A DNA stretch of 64,000 nt from Leptospira venezuelensis (GTDB lineage Bacteria; Spirochaetota; Leptospiria; Leptospirales; Leptospiraceae): assembly GCF_002150035.1 (NCBI RefSeq), contig NZ_NETS01000010.1, positions 1,054,001-1,118,000 of the forward strand, read 5' to 3'. A model generated the notes under the pieces. The model saw only the letters and a list, made by a program, of their open reading frames with translations, did no database searches and was not told the DNA's origin. Shown in pieces: positions 17,345 to 26,747 of the stretch (position 1 is its first letter; each line of letters starts with the position of its first letter). Made by a program: the position numbers and the translations under genes.

Positions 17345-19186
17345 GGGACTGAGTTGATCCGGTCCATTCTCCGGATCGTATACTGAATTATAAGCTGCAA
17401 CTTTGAAATAATACGTTAGTCCCTTTTGGAAAAATAAAAGTTTTTTATCGTAAGGATCCTTGCGAGGTTTTGATTTTTTCTTTTTTGGTTTCGGACTTTC
17501 GTCCTCATCATCGTTTTCTTCAGGTTTTTCCGCGTTCAAAGAAATGAGTCGATTGTCAATACACTGACAAAGTTTAGGACCACTCATATCATTACGTTTA
17601 GGACAGCTGGAATCATCGCCCAAGATTGGATCCAAATATTCGCTCATAGGATGTTTGGTTTTTCCCTTGGTGGTTAAAACTGGCATTTTTCCTTTTGCTA
17701 GTTCTTTGCTAGTACCTTTCAAGATCCCCACCATACGATTCGGACCTACTCCGTAGTGGATTACATAGCCGCCTTTTTGTTGTACATTCTTTTCCGGATT
17801 TTGGGTCCAACTCAAACAAACTCGAGGGCCTTGAGCCTCAGGATCGTAATCGTCAAAATTTACTATTTTTAAACCGGCAGGCCTGACCGGTGGAATAGTC
17901 TCTCTATAAGAAAATGTTAATGCTTCTAATTCAGGACTGGACTTAGATCCTGAATCGGTTTTAAATTTTACCTTTACCTGGTAATATTTGAAATAGGAAA
18001 GTTTGTTTCCCCAAACCTTATCCAATGGGATCCGATAGGTGGAAGATTTTCCTTTAGGAGAACTTTCTTCTTCCGTTTCTCTGTAGGGATCGTCTTCTTT
18101 GAATTCTTCTTCTATCTTTCTGAGATCGATCGATTTCCAAGCTGGGTATTCTTCTGTTTTGGAGAAAATTTTAGGAGAAGATCTAAAATATAATTCTAAT
18201 ACCGAAGAATTAGGAACATTTGCTTTAAATAACACGGCTTCAGGTAAAGAATTAGAAAATTTAGTTTTATAAACAGGAGATATTGCTGTTCCGAATTTTG
18301 CATCCGCTGTAAAGGAAGAAGGATCGTATTTTTGTCCATCGTACTGAGTGGATAAAACTTCCGGATCAGGGCTTCCTTTGGAGACTAAAAAATCATCCAA
18401 CCATCCGTAAAAACTTTCTCCAATTTTAAAGGGTGTGCTGTCTTCTGGATGAAAACCAATTCGGATAATAGGTTCTTTCGATGAAACAGAAGCTCTATCT
18501 GTTTCTTTTCCATTAATATAGAATACGATCTCTCTTTGAGCGGGTCTGAAATGAATGATAAAATGATTCCAATCCGATCTGGAAAGTCTTGAATTTCCTG
18601 CAAGTTTAAGAGAAAGATGTGTTTTGTCAGCTTTTTGGAAAAAGTTACGAAATTCTAATATTGGTATCTCGTCTTTAATTCTGAGGTCCCAACCATACTT
18701 CTTTCCTCTGGTATATAAGTCTTTAGAAAGTAAGATTGCTTCCTTATCTAAGTTTCCAGGTAATAAGAAGAAGGAGATATAAAATTCTTCTTTGATGTCC
18801 GGACTTGTGAGAATTCCTTTGGTTTTTCCAGAAACTTTGATCCCTGAACGTTTGCCTACGAAACCTGCAGACCTTTTTCCAGAATGTGCTTTTGCTGCAT
18901 CAGGAAGATAAGAAGAAGATAATATTCTGTAGCCACCGGCCTTATCGTTCAGGTCAGCTGCTTCCTTCTCCTCAAAATCTAAGAATAGATCTGAACCTTC
19001 TTTCCTGTCACGTGGGCTTAATTCTAATTTAGGAGCTCCGTTTTCGGTACTTCCCAAACGGACATATTTAAGAACGAATGCACTTAGAGAGAATGAATTG
19101 GATTCGGCTGAAATAGAGCCGGAGAAAAAAGAAACAAGACCGACCAAACCTAAGAGATAGACCGGATAAAGGATCTTGTTTCGCAT
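17306..19186 (-). CDS. Exported LamG/concanavalin-like domain protein
   Basis: 626 residues with a signal peptide (cleavage near SISA, about residue 28). Residues about 65-275 look like a concanavalin/LamG jelly roll: FLDFEEKEAADL, a GKRSAGF strand, FYISFFLLPGNLD, WNHFIIHFRPAQREIVFYINGKE and GWLDDFLVSKG are typical strands. The C-terminal third has FN3-like traits (CLSWTQNPE, YYFKVAAYN) and a Lys-rich low-complexity insert (KPKKKKSKPRK) preceded by a Cys-containing loop (CPKRND...LCQCID). Likely periplasmic or surface-exposed carbohydrate or protein binder. Common type in Leptospira; function unknown. Confidence 0.75.
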   Translation of the reverse strand: MRNKILYPVYLLGLVGLVSFFSGSISAESNSFSLSAFVLKYVRLGSTENGAPKLELSPRDRKEGSDLFLDFEEKEAADLNDKAGGYRILSSSYLPDAAKAHSGKRSAGFVGKRSGIKVSGKTKGILTSPDIKEEFYISFFLLPGNLDKEAILLSKDLYTRGKKYGWDLRIKDEIPILEFRNFFQKADKTHLSLKLAGNSRLSRSDWNHFIIHFRPAQREIVFYINGKETDRASVSSKEPIIRIGFHPEDSTPFKIGESFYGWLDDFLVSKGSPDPEVLSTQYDGQKYDPSSFTADAKFGTAISPVYKTKFSNSLPEAVLFKANVPNSSVLELYFRSSPKIFSKTEEYPAWKSIDLRKIEEEFKEDDPYRETEEESSPKGKSSTYRIPLDKVWGNKLSYFKYYQVKVKFKTDSGSKSSPELEALTFSYRETIPPVRPAGLKIVNFDDYDPEAQGPRVCLSWTQNPEKNVQQKGGYVIHYGVGPNRMVGILKGTSKELAKGKMPVLTTKGKTKHPMSEYLDPILGDDSSCPKRNDMSGPKLCQCIDNRLISLNAEKPEENDDEDESPKPKKKKSKPRKDPYDKKLLFFQKGLTYYFKVAAYNSVYDPENGPDQLSPLSDSVEVYFLSE

Positions 19187-19209
19187 TTTTTAAAAAGGTA
19201 TTCCGCTTA

Positions 19210-19644
19210 TTAAACGATGGTGTCTAACTGACCCACCCTTCTTTCATGACGTCCAGCTTCGAAGGAAGTATTCAGCCATTTCTGAGCGATGCGGGTCGCA
19301 AGTTCTTTGCCTAAAACTCTTCCGCCTAATACCAATACGTTTGCATTGTTATGACGGCGAGACATTTCTGCAGTGAATTCGTCATGGCAAAGAGCAGCTC
19401 TAATTCCCTTATGACGGTTTGCTGCGATAGATGCTCCGATACCTGTTCCACAAAGTGCGATCAGTCCATCCACTTCTTTAGAGAGTACTTTTTTGCAGGC
19501 GTCTGCAATTACTAAAGGATAATCCACAGAGGTCTCGTCCTTAACTCCTAAGTCCAAGATCTCAATCGAGTCCGCTAATTCTTTGCGAAGGAATTCTTTA
19601 AGTTCGAATCCACCGTGATCGGAAGCGATGCCAATTTTTTTCAT
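19210..19644 (-). CDS. rpiB: Ribose-5-phosphate isomerase B
   Basis: 144 residues, the normal RpiB/LacAB length. Interconverts ribose-5-phosphate and ribulose-5-phosphate in the pentose phosphate pathway. KIGIASDHGGFELKE is the N-terminal signature with the phosphate-binding Asp-His, and LCGTGIGASIAANRHKGIRAA holds the catalytic Cys and the anion-hole loop; HNNANVLVLGGR is the second signature. Part of a minus-strand group with serC and a small exported protein. Confidence 0.95.
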   Translation of the reverse strand: MKKIGIASDHGGFELKEFLRKELADSIEILDLGVKDETSVDYPLVIADACKKVLSKEVDGLIALCGTGIGASIAANRHKGIRAALCHDEFTAEMSRRHNNANVLVLGGRVLGKELATRIAQKWLNTSFEAGRHERRVGQLDTIV

Positions 19645-19723
19645 GTTCTAAAGGTACCGTACCTACGCGAATTCTCCGATTCAAGCAATTTACAACTAGG
19701 ATCGGAAAATAAGGAAAAGTTTC

Positions 19724-20299
19724 TTAATCGAAGAGTCCTTCTTTCAGGAAATCGGGAGCGGTCTGGTAGAATTCCCAATGTTGGAAGAAGAGGGCCATAT
19801 AGGTGTTTTGGAAAGTAGATATGGGTAGAAGTTTTTCTGATAAGGATTGAACCTCTGCCTGGTGCAATCTTGTTAAGAGTTCTTTTTTCGCCTCTATAAA
19901 GCTGCGCAGGTTTTTCTCTTCGAAGGCGGATAGACGGATCGTCTTTTCGTCTGAGAGCAAAAAGTTTTCATAATAAGAAAACATAAGTTCTTTAGTTTCT
20001 CTATGATGAGAATGGTCAGCGAGTAAGGTCACTTGTTCTTCTTTAGTCAGTCCGGACATACGAATACATTCTATACTTTGGTAAGCAGATTTTGCTTCTT
20101 GTAAGGCAAGATTTTCTGCAATCTTAGTTCTTTCGTCCGGAGAAAGTTTAGAAGTATAAAATTCCTTTAATTCTTTATGATTTACGCCCTGAGATAGGCA
20201 ATGGCTTATCTTCAGTTTTGTAGGAAAGAATAAAGGAGAAGCAGGCATCTGAACGATACCTGCGCATAGAAATATTAGAATCAGAAGAATGTGTTTCAT
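19724..20299 (-). CDS. Hypothetical exported helical protein
   Basis: 191 residues, not recognised. An N-terminal signal peptide (HILLILIFLCAGIVQMPAS) precedes an all-helical, charged mature part without cysteines apart from C40 and C77-region residues. Helices such as LTKEEQVTLLADHSHHRETKELMFSYYE and SFIEAKKELLTRLHQAEVQSL suggest a periplasmic helical bundle. It is 18 bases downstream of serC on the same strand, probably in the same transcript; no functional link is apparent. Confidence 0.7.
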   Translation of the reverse strand: MKHILLILIFLCAGIVQMPASPLFFPTKLKISHCLSQGVNHKELKEFYTSKLSPDERTKIAENLALQEAKSAYQSIECIRMSGLTKEEQVTLLADHSHHRETKELMFSYYENFLLSDEKTIRLSAFEEKNLRSFIEAKKELLTRLHQAEVQSLSEKLLPISTFQNTYMALFFQHWEFYQTAPDFLKEGLFD

Positions 20300-20317
20300 T
20301 CTATTCTTTCAGAAGAT

Positions 20318-21409
20318 TTAGGACTTCTTCTCAAATTCCTTCATGTATTCTACTAAGGAAATTACTCCCTCTTTTGGCATGGAATTATAGATAGAAGCTC
20401 TCAGGCCGCCGACCAGTCTGTGACCTTCTAAACCATGGAGTCCTTTTTCTTCTGCTCCAGCTAAAAACTTAGATTCTAAATTTTTGTCATGAATAGTAAA
20501 GACAACATTCATTACGGATCTTGAATTCGGTTTTACCGGAGCATTATAAAAGGAAGTGGTTTCCAAATAATCGTATAAAATTTTGGCCTTCTCCTCATTG
20601 ATCTTTTCGATCTTCTCCACTCCGCCTAGATCCTTTAACCATTCGAATACAAGTTTGGCCATATAAATAGAATATGTAGGAGGAGTATTATACATGGATT
20701 TGTTTTTTGCAGTGAGTGCATAATCCATGAGTATAGGAACAGTTCTGCCGGAACGTCCTAGTAAATCTTTGCGGATAATCAGAACACTTAAACCGGATGG
20801 TCCGATATTCTTTTGTGCTCCCGCAAAAATTGCACCGAACTTACTCACATCTATCTTTCTAGAAAGAATTTCAGAAGTCATGTCCGCGATTAGAGGAGCC
20901 TTAGTGATCGTCGGAAGTGTTACATAACGAGTTCCTAATAAAGTATTATTAGAAGTGATATACACATATGCCGCTCCAGGATTTACCATTGAGTCATTCA
21001 GTTCCGGAGATTCTGTATACTTATGATCTTCTCCATCATAAATTTTTTTGACCGGATTGAATCTAAGTGCTTCTTCCATAGCCTTCTTTGCCCAGATACC
21101 AGTGACTGCAAAGTCAGCGGACTCTCCATCTTTCAGAAGATTTAAGGGTAGGGCGGAGAAGTGGAGGCTAGCTCCTCCGGAAAGAAACATAATTTCGTAA
21201 TTTTCAGGAACAGATAATAATTCTCGGAGCAAGGAAAGGGAAGTATCTAGGACTTCTTCAAAAAGTTTTCCCCTATGGCTATCTTCCATAATGGACATAC
21301 CGGACCCGCGGTAGTTCAGAAACTCGGAAGCTGCCTTCTCCATGACTGGAGTAGGTAACATCGCAGGACCTGCGCAAAAATTGTAGATTCGGCGCTCAAA
21401 TTTGCTCAT
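20318..21409 (-). CDS. serC: Phosphoserine aminotransferase
   Basis: 363 residues from the ATG at 21409. PLP enzyme converting 3-phosphohydroxypyruvate to phosphoserine in serine (and pyridoxal) biosynthesis. RIYNFCAGPAMLP is the family N-terminus. The PLP lysine is in FAGAQKNIGPSG, and GGLRASIYNSMP is the C-terminal substrate loop. The frame stays open upstream to 21532, but those 41 extra residues do not match the family and no Shine-Dalgarno is evident at either site. Divergent from the P83/100 gene across a 157-base intergenic region. Confidence 0.93.
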   Translation of the reverse strand: MSKFERRIYNFCAGPAMLPTPVMEKAASEFLNYRGSGMSIMEDSHRGKLFEEVLDTSLSLLRELLSVPENYEIMFLSGGASLHFSALPLNLLKDGESADFAVTGIWAKKAMEEALRFNPVKKIYDGEDHKYTESPELNDSMVNPGAAYVYITSNNTLLGTRYVTLPTITKAPLIADMTSEILSRKIDVSKFGAIFAGAQKNIGPSGLSVLIIRKDLLGRSGRTVPILMDYALTAKNKSMYNTPPTYSIYMAKLVFEWLKDLGGVEKIEKINEEKAKILYDYLETTSFYNAPVKPNSRSVMNVVFTIHDKNLESKFLAGAEEKGLHGLEGHRLVGGLRASIYNSMPKEGVISLVEYMKEFEKKS

Positions 21410-21566
21410 GAGGTTAGGGTAAAAATCAGGTCTTGGGAGGCAACTTCTTACTGTTCCAACATTCTTAGAGAATTGAAAAATCCTTGGCAGAGTCCTATCT
21501 AGAATCATAAGATAGCCATTCGTCTCTCCCAAGTTTGGGGGGTTCGTTTTTCAAAGGAGTTCCATA

Positions 21567-23240
21567 ATGTCACGGATTCGACTGGCCGTATTTCTAATCT
21601 TCCTCGGAAGTTTTAGCTTTCCGATCTTCGCCCAAGAGGGGCCTAAACTTGGAGAAAAGGAAGTTCGTTCTTCCGGAAAAGTGAACTTCGTCAATAGGTC
21701 TGCTGCAAGAGCTGACGAGGAGACAAAAGGAAGTAACGCAAGAACGGGTGCTGGATTATCCGAAGCATTAAAGAAGGATCCAAAATCAGCAGCTTCTGCA
21801 GATGGGATCACCGCGATCCGTATTCTTCCAGATGAGAAAGAAAAAAAATTCGGAGCAGATCTAATCAGCATAGGTAAAGATGCGGATTATGGACATATCA
21901 ACTCCATCCAAAGGATTCTTTCCGGATATGTGAAAGCAAACTTCGGATATTCTGAAGCAAACTCGGATACATTAGCGACATATATACTTTATTATAATGC
22001 GATCCATCGGAAGGGCGCAGATTACGTTAAACGTAAATACAATGCTGAAGTTGTGAAGAACGCACAAAATGATAAGATTGGTATCGGCAGACGTTATACG
22101 GAATGGCCAGGAAAAACCCAGATCATTATCCCTATCGTAACTAATATTCTTTCCGATGATGGAAAAGATCTGGATACAGACGAACTTGAGAAAGAAGTAA
22201 ACAGAGACCTGGATAAAAAGAAAGAAGGTCAAGACGATAAGAAAAAAATGAACGACCTTCAAAATGAGAAGGCGGAAGAAGAAAAACGTAAACTCAAGGA
22301 CAAGCAGGAAGAGAATCGCAAAAAACAAGAAGATGCTTCCAGCAAAGAAAGGAATGCAGAAAGAGAGATCCAGGAACTGAACAAAGATCCTGTTAAGAAC
22401 AAACAAAAGATCACTCAAAAACAAGAAGAACGTAAACAGGCCCAGCAAGAACAACAAAAGGCCAAAAAAGAAGAGCAACAATTAAAAGAGAAAGAGAAAG
22501 ATATCGCTAAAAAAGAAGAATCTCGTAAATCGGATTCTAAATCTTCCTCATCTTCATCCGATTCCAAAAGTTCTTCTTCCGGAGACTCTAAAAAGTCCGA
22601 AGCTAAGTCCGACGACAATAAGTCCAAGGAAGAGATCAAACAAGAGCTGAAAGAAACTAAAAAAGAGTTAGAAACAGTTAAAGAAGAACAGAAGAAAAAA
22701 GAAGAATTCGACAAGAACGTTGTCGGTGGAAAAATTCTATTTCTTAAAACTTTAAAGTACACTTCTGACGGACATTATAGCAATGAACTTCACGCGTTAG
22801 ATCCGGCTAAGGATGATACGATCTTCAAAGGAGACTTTAACAAGATTTGTGGACGTACATTTGAAGTAGTGGATGGAAAAGCTCTTGTAGTAGGTTACGA
22901 GTCAGATCACTCTGCTGCTCACAAACTCATACTGATAGATCAAGAAACATTAAAACCTGCAGTTTGGTCCGGAGATTCTGTATTCTGGCGAACTCCAATG
23001 ATCGTCAAAGGAGAAGAGATTTATGCCTTTGAAGAAAGAAACGGAAAATATTATTTAAGCCGTTACGACAAAGGTTTAAAGAAAACTGCTGGAACTGAAG
23101 AAGAGATCAGCCCGAACTCGAACGTAACCTTCTTTGGTGAAAAAATTTACGTTACCGGTAAAGAAGAAGGTTCCGGAAAAACGGAAATTGCGGTATTCAG
23201 CAAGGCGGATCTGAAATTGATCAAGAAGATCAAACCATAA
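21567..23240 (+). CDS. P83/100-family exported protein
   Basis: 557 residues with a signal peptide (cleavage near IFAQ, about residue 22). The N-terminal domain (about 95-200) has the family motif order YGHINSIQRILSGYV, FGYSEANSDTLATYI, NAIHRKGADYVK and EWPGKTQIIIPI, as I recall from the Borrelia P83/100 antigen. Residues about 205-385 form a long Lys/Glu/Gln-rich coiled coil with a Ser/Lys low-complexity patch (KSDSKSSSSSSDSKSSSSGD). The C-terminal part (about 390-557) reads as repeated beta blades (IYAFEERNGKYYLS, IYVTGKEEGSGKTEI), possibly a propeller. Periplasmic or surface antigen-like scaffold. Followed by a strong terminator. Confidence 0.82.
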   Translation: MSRIRLAVFLIFLGSFSFPIFAQEGPKLGEKEVRSSGKVNFVNRSAARADEETKGSNARTGAGLSEALKKDPKSAASADGITAIRILPDEKEKKFGADLISIGKDADYGHINSIQRILSGYVKANFGYSEANSDTLATYILYYNAIHRKGADYVKRKYNAEVVKNAQNDKIGIGRRYTEWPGKTQIIIPIVTNILSDDGKDLDTDELEKEVNRDLDKKKEGQDDKKKMNDLQNEKAEEEKRKLKDKQEENRKKQEDASSKERNAEREIQELNKDPVKNKQKITQKQEERKQAQQEQQKAKKEEQQLKEKEKDIAKKEESRKSDSKSSSSSSDSKSSSSGDSKKSEAKSDDNKSKEEIKQELKETKKELETVKEEQKKKEEFDKNVVGGKILFLKTLKYTSDGHYSNELHALDPAKDDTIFKGDFNKICGRTFEVVDGKALVVGYESDHSAAHKLILIDQETLKPAVWSGDSVFWRTPMIVKGEEIYAFEERNGKYYLSRYDKGLKKTAGTEEEISPNSNVTFFGEKIYVTGKEEGSGKTEIAVFSKADLKLIKKIKP

Positions 23241-23263
23241 GATTAGCTGATTGTTAAGATGAG

Positions 23264-23289
23264 AAGGCGGGCTTTCACCCGCCTTTTTT
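23264..23289 (+). terminator. Intrinsic terminator after the P83/100 gene
   Basis: GGCGGG (23266-23271) and CCCGCC (23278-23283), extended by AA/TT, with a 6-base loop and a run of six T residues. It lies 23 bases after the stop codon. Confidence 0.92.
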
Positions 23290-23312
23290 ATTTCTGTAAA
23301 AGTTCCGTGTAC

Positions 23313-23729
23313 TTAGTTTCTTTTTAAAAGCCAAGCTCCCAAGAATACAGAAACAATTTCAGTTGCCATGCTCAAGTAGATATATTCATTTCCTGGCCCG
23401 TCCAAGAATAGAGTATATAGTCTTGCTACGAACAATCCTGCTGCACTAGCTACTGAAAGAAGAATCGCCTGAATTTTGAACTCTGGCTTTACTAAACCAT
23501 AATATACAATAAGCCCAACACCGAAACACAATCCTGAATACATTGCCCTGAAATCAGCAAGAGCTGCGCTAGAATGGATTGTATAACCGATTGTATTCGC
23601 TAGCGGAATCGGAAAGAAAAGGAAGGCTACGGTAAATCCGGCATATACAACTAAGTTTAGTGCCAGAAAAATTTTAGTGATCCAACCTATAAGTGAACCA
23701 GTTTGATCTGAAAGTGAATGAGTTTGCAT
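23313..23729 (-). CDS. DUF4345-like small membrane protein
   Basis: 138 residues from the ATG at 23729, chosen because an AGAGGA Shine-Dalgarno sits 6 bases upstream; an in-frame GTG 36 bases earlier lacks one. Four hydrophobic helices are seen (FLALNLVVYAGFTVAFLF, ADFRAMYSGLCFGVGLIVYY, AILLSVASAAGLFVARL, IYLSMATEIVSVFLGAWLL). The pattern DFRAMYSGL...RL matches DUF4345 as I remember it. Downstream of, and probably regulated by, the adjacent AraC-type gene. Function unknown. Confidence 0.72.
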   Translation of the reverse strand: MQTHSLSDQTGSLIGWITKIFLALNLVVYAGFTVAFLFFPIPLANTIGYTIHSSAALADFRAMYSGLCFGVGLIVYYGLVKPEFKIQAILLSVASAAGLFVARLYTLFLDGPGNEYIYLSMATEIVSVFLGAWLLKRN

Positions 23730-23791
23730 CGTTGTCCTCTCGTTTGGGATGAGAAGAGGATACACTGTTTCTGAAGGTCGGTCGTCCGGCG

Positions 23792-24871
23792 TTATAAAGG
23801 CTTACACATTTTTCTGTAAGAAATCGGGGTTTTTTGAGTAAGTTTCAAAAAAGCCTCATTAAAGGAAGAGCGGTTATTAAATCCAACGGTCATTGCGATT
23901 TCCAAAACAGTTTTGTCGGTCTCAGTTAAAAGTTGTTTTGCATCTTCTATCCGATGATGATTGATCAGAGAAAAATATCCTTTTCCGATCTTATTATTGA
24001 TCAGTTCTGAAAATTGGTGAGTGGTCAGAGACAATTCTTTTGCAAGTTCTGCCAAGGATAGATCTTCTCTTCTATGTATTTTTTCGAATTCGAATAGAAG
24101 GTTTAGTTTTTCTAATATAAGGTCGATTTCGAGACCTTCTAATCTGGTCCTTGAATATTTTGACGTTGCCAGATCAGACCGAACAACTTCGGGAAAATCG
24201 AAATATTTCCTGCGGATATAATATACTAGTGAGACTGCAAGTGTTACAGTCAGAAGCGCCAGTTTCAGAAAGACAGGATTGAATATTAGTCCTATCATTC
24301 CAAAAATAGAAACGATCAAACAATCTAATGCAAAGATTCCGAATAAGATCTTAAATTTTAGTTCAGAGATCTGAGGAAGTATCTTGAAGATCGGAAAAAC
24401 AAAACTGAAAGAAAAAATCCCCGCTCCTAAATAAAGTATCCCTGCTCCAGAAATTGGATCTTGGATACTCCAATGGATCTCGGAAAAGGGGGAAGATCCG
24501 GTATATTCTCCCAATCTAAAAAATAAAATAACTCCCAAACAAAGTAAGAATGGAAGGAAGAAAAGTGTATGTACCGGCTTATATTTGAAGTCTTCTTCCA
24601 AAAAAGCTAGAAGGGATAAAAAAGCAAAAGTGGGGGGAAGATATAAAAGAGGAAGGTTCCAAAGTTTTAGGTTTAGATCCTGGCCTGCATTCGGGTTCAG
24701 TACAAGAGAACCTGAAAGTTGCATAAATCCTAAGGAGACCAGAGTAAGAGAAAGGTAAACTTGGAATCTATGTTTTCTATCGGAAGGAAATTCTCCGATT
24801 GCGAGCAAAAAAGAAAGAAATCCTCCGAAGAGGATCATCCCGTCAGAAAACCATCCGAGCAACTCAGGCAT
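23792..24871 (-). CDS. AraC-family regulator with N-terminal 7-TM domain
   Basis: 359 residues. Residues about 5-220 hold about seven transmembrane helices; the C-terminal 100 residues are an AraC-type double helix-turn-helix (LSLAELAKELSLTTHQFSELINN, then AKQLLTETDKTVLEIAMTVGFNNRSSFNEAFLKLTQKTP, the conserved second HTH signature). This membrane-sensor/AraC layout is common in Leptospira. Likely senses an envelope or small-molecule signal and controls the DUF4345 gene 63 bases downstream. Its ligand is unknown. Confidence 0.88.
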   Translation of the reverse strand: MPELLGWFSDGMILFGGFLSFLLAIGEFPSDRKHRFQVYLSLTLVSLGFMQLSGSLVLNPNAGQDLNLKLWNLPLLYLPPTFAFLSLLAFLEEDFKYKPVHTLFFLPFLLCLGVILFFRLGEYTGSSPFSEIHWSIQDPISGAGILYLGAGIFSFSFVFPIFKILPQISELKFKILFGIFALDCLIVSIFGMIGLIFNPVFLKLALLTVTLAVSLVYYIRRKYFDFPEVVRSDLATSKYSRTRLEGLEIDLILEKLNLLFEFEKIHRREDLSLAELAKELSLTTHQFSELINNKIGKGYFSLINHHRIEDAKQLLTETDKTVLEIAMTVGFNNRSSFNEAFLKLTQKTPISYRKMCKPL

Positions 24872-24926
24872 GGTCTTATTGTATTTTAGGAATAGATTAG
24901 TCGAATCGAAATTCTAATTCGAAAAA

Positions 24927-25307
24927 TTATCTCATGGAAGTAAGATCTCTATAAGCTCTTACAACCCCATCAGCTAATGTTTTAGTGAATGTGAGCGCTA
25001 CTCTTGCTTTTTCAGAAGCAACCATTACTTCGTGAGCATCCACACTATTCGGATCATATACCATTTTTTGAGTGAGTTCGTCTGCTTCTACCTGTAGATC
25101 GTTTACAGATTTGAATGCGTTTCTCATTGCTTCTGAAAAACTTTCAGCAACATAGTCAGGAGCCACAGGTTCTTTCACATCTCCGTAATGACGTTGGTCA
25201 TCTATCTTTACGGAAACCTTGTCTCCTTTTGGAGAAAGTGGAAAGCGAGAATCGGAATATCCGGAGTTATAGTTGTACCAAAGTTTGGAATTAAAATCTA
25301 CGTTCAT
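24927..25307 (-). CDS. fliE: Flagellar hook-basal body complex protein FliE
   Basis: 126 residues. Adapter between the MS ring and the proximal rod in the periplasmic flagellum. The C-terminal two thirds match FliE: FSEAMRNAFKSVNDLQVEADELTQKMV, then DAHEVMVASEKARVALTFTKTLADGVVRAYRDL. The N-terminus (about 1-40) is longer and Asn/Tyr-rich compared with enterobacterial FliE. AGGAGAGAAG precedes the ATG. Third gene of flgB-flgC-fliE, 12 bases after flgC. Confidence 0.92.
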   Translation of the reverse strand: MNVDFNSKLWYNYNSGYSDSRFPLSPKGDKVSVKIDDQRHYGDVKEPVAPDYVAESFSEAMRNAFKSVNDLQVEADELTQKMVYDPNSVDAHEVMVASEKARVALTFTKTLADGVVRAYRDLTSMR

Positions 25308-25319
25308 TCTTCTCTCCTA

Positions 25320-25781
25320 TTAAGCTCTTCCGATCTCTAAGGCTTTATTGAACATAGCCTTGGATCCGTTGATCATCTGGACGTTTGCCTCGTAGGATCT
25401 GGAAGCAGAGATCATGTCCGTCATTTCGGTGACTATATTTACGTTCGGCATTTCCACATAGCCTTTTTTAGGTCCGATCTGGATCGCGTCAGGATGGGTC
25501 GGATCATAAGTTAATCGTAAAGGACTCATATCCTTCTCGATTTTCATTACTTTCACACCTTTACCTTCTCCAGGAGAAAGACCAAAAGGATAAACTGGAC
25601 TTTTCCATTTAGTTCTAAGATTTACAGGAGTAAGGATCACTCTGTCCCTGCGGAAAGGGCCGTCTCCATTAGTATTCCTTGTAGTGGTTGCGTTCGCGAT
25701 ATTGTTTCCGATCACATCCATACGAAGTCTTTGTGCGGAAAGTCCAGTGGCGGAGATATTAACTGCGCTAAATAGTCCCAT
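25320..25781 (-). CDS. flgC: Flagellar proximal-rod protein FlgC
   Basis: 153 residues, normal length. NISATGLSAQRLRMDVIGNNIANATT is the N-terminal rod/hook signature, and the C-terminal TEMTDMISASRSYEANVQMINGSKAMFNKALEIGR is the second family helix. Component of the flagellar rod, exported by the flagellar type III system. Starts with an AGAGGAAGA Shine-Dalgarno, 37 bases after flgB. Confidence 0.95.
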   Translation of the reverse strand: MGLFSAVNISATGLSAQRLRMDVIGNNIANATTTRNTNGDGPFRRDRVILTPVNLRTKWKSPVYPFGLSPGEGKGVKVMKIEKDMSPLRLTYDPTHPDAIQIGPKKGYVEMPNVNIVTEMTDMISASRSYEANVQMINGSKAMFNKALEIGRA

Positions 25782-25818
25782 CTTCTTCCTCTAAATCTTA
25801 GCTATGTCTCTATTGAGA

Positions 25819-26250
25819 TTAAGCCAACCTCATTACGTTTTTCAAATCACGGAAGTTTGCATTCATTCTTTCGACCATCATCATGTATTGCATTTGAGAA
25901 TTGGAAGCTTCCATTACCTCTTTCTCGGGATCTACGTTATTTCCGTCGGCTCTAACGGTGGTCAGATAATCTATGTTTGCCTTAGGCTTTACGGATTTAT
26001 AATCTAATGGAGTAAAAAAGGAGATATGACGTTCGTCTTCGATCCTGGTCGGGATGGCTTTAGAAGCTTCTATCTTTTCTGACTCCAATGCTCTTTTGAT
26101 CATGGATTCGAAAAGTACTTCACTTCTTTTAAAATGGGGAACATCCGCATTTGCGATATTGTCTGCGAGGACTTTTCTTTTCATAGAGGCGGCGTTCATT
26201 CCCTTCTCTAGTAAGTCCTGAGTCTTCATGAAATGTGTTTTTTGGAACAT
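25819..26250 (-). CDS. flgB: Flagellar proximal-rod protein FlgB
   Basis: 143 residues from the ATG at 26250, which has GGGAGAG 5 bases upstream; the frame is open further but gives non-family sequence. LEKGMNAASMKRKVLADNIANADVPHFKR is the N-terminal signature and MEASNSQMQYMMMVERMNANFRDLKNVM the C-terminal helix. First gene of the flgB-flgC-fliE operon. It is divergent from a STAS-domain gene across 109 bases, where its promoter should lie. Confidence 0.94.
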   Translation of the reverse strand: MFQKTHFMKTQDLLEKGMNAASMKRKVLADNIANADVPHFKRSEVLFESMIKRALESEKIEASKAIPTRIEDERHISFFTPLDYKSVKPKANIDYLTTVRADGNNVDPEKEVMEASNSQMQYMMMVERMNANFRDLKNVMRLA

Positions 26251-26359
26251 AAAGCTCTCCCATATAAAATTTCGGTTGAATTTCAAAATTCCCAAAGATA
26301 AAAAAAGAAATCTGGCCGAAAATTTCTCAGAAAAGGCTAGAAAAGGACTCGAATCGAAA

Positions 26360-26650
26360 ATGGGTGAAAATTCGGAGATTATCGAGATCAAGCCGGAGCT
26401 GACTGCCCTTTTTAACGACTATTACGCATTTCGAAACCAGTTGATGGATGCAATTGCCAAAAAACCGGTTAAAATCGTCCTAGATCTAAGCAAAATTCCA
26501 GTAATGAATTCAATTTCTATCAGCTCCCTGGTTTGGTTTTGTAAAAATGCTAAGTTAGAAGGTATCAAAATCGATATAAGAGAGATACATCCCGATTTGA
26601 TGAAAACTTTCGAAGTTCTCAAGATCGACGAATACTTTCAACGAATCTAA
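26360..26650 (+). CDS. STAS-domain protein (anti-sigma factor antagonist-like)
   Basis: 96 residues from the ATG at 26360. IEIKPELTALFNDYYAFRNQL, VKIVLDLSKIPVMNSISISSLVWFCKNAK and IKIDIREIHPDLMKTFEVLKIDEYF follow the SpoIIAA fold: the strand ending in the conserved Asp, the loop with Ser in NSISIS, and the last helix. In SpoIIAA-type proteins the phosphorylatable Ser lies in D(S/T)SGL; here it is NSISISSL, so phosphorylation is plausible but shifted. The frame is open upstream to 26228 but that segment overlaps the flgB leader. It could take part in sigma-factor or flagellar regulation. Confidence 0.8.
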   Translation: MGENSEIIEIKPELTALFNDYYAFRNQLMDAIAKKPVKIVLDLSKIPVMNSISISSLVWFCKNAKLEGIKIDIREIHPDLMKTFEVLKIDEYFQRI

Positions 26651-26747
26651 AGTTCACAAGTTAAGCTCTCTCAACCCTCACGCTTTCAGGTTCAAAGGCG
26701 TCGGGAATTCCCTGGACATCCTTACTATTCGGTATAGCTTGGTTTCC

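Noticed and set aside
21972..22481. Minus-strand hydrophobic frames inside the P83/100 gene
   Set aside because: These are the antisense of the Lys/Glu-rich coiled coil; such codons read as Phe/Leu/Ser on the other strand.
26228..26359. Extended N-terminus of the STAS protein
   Set aside because: The frame is open upstream, but the segment overlaps the flgB leader and start and encodes a basic non-family sequence.
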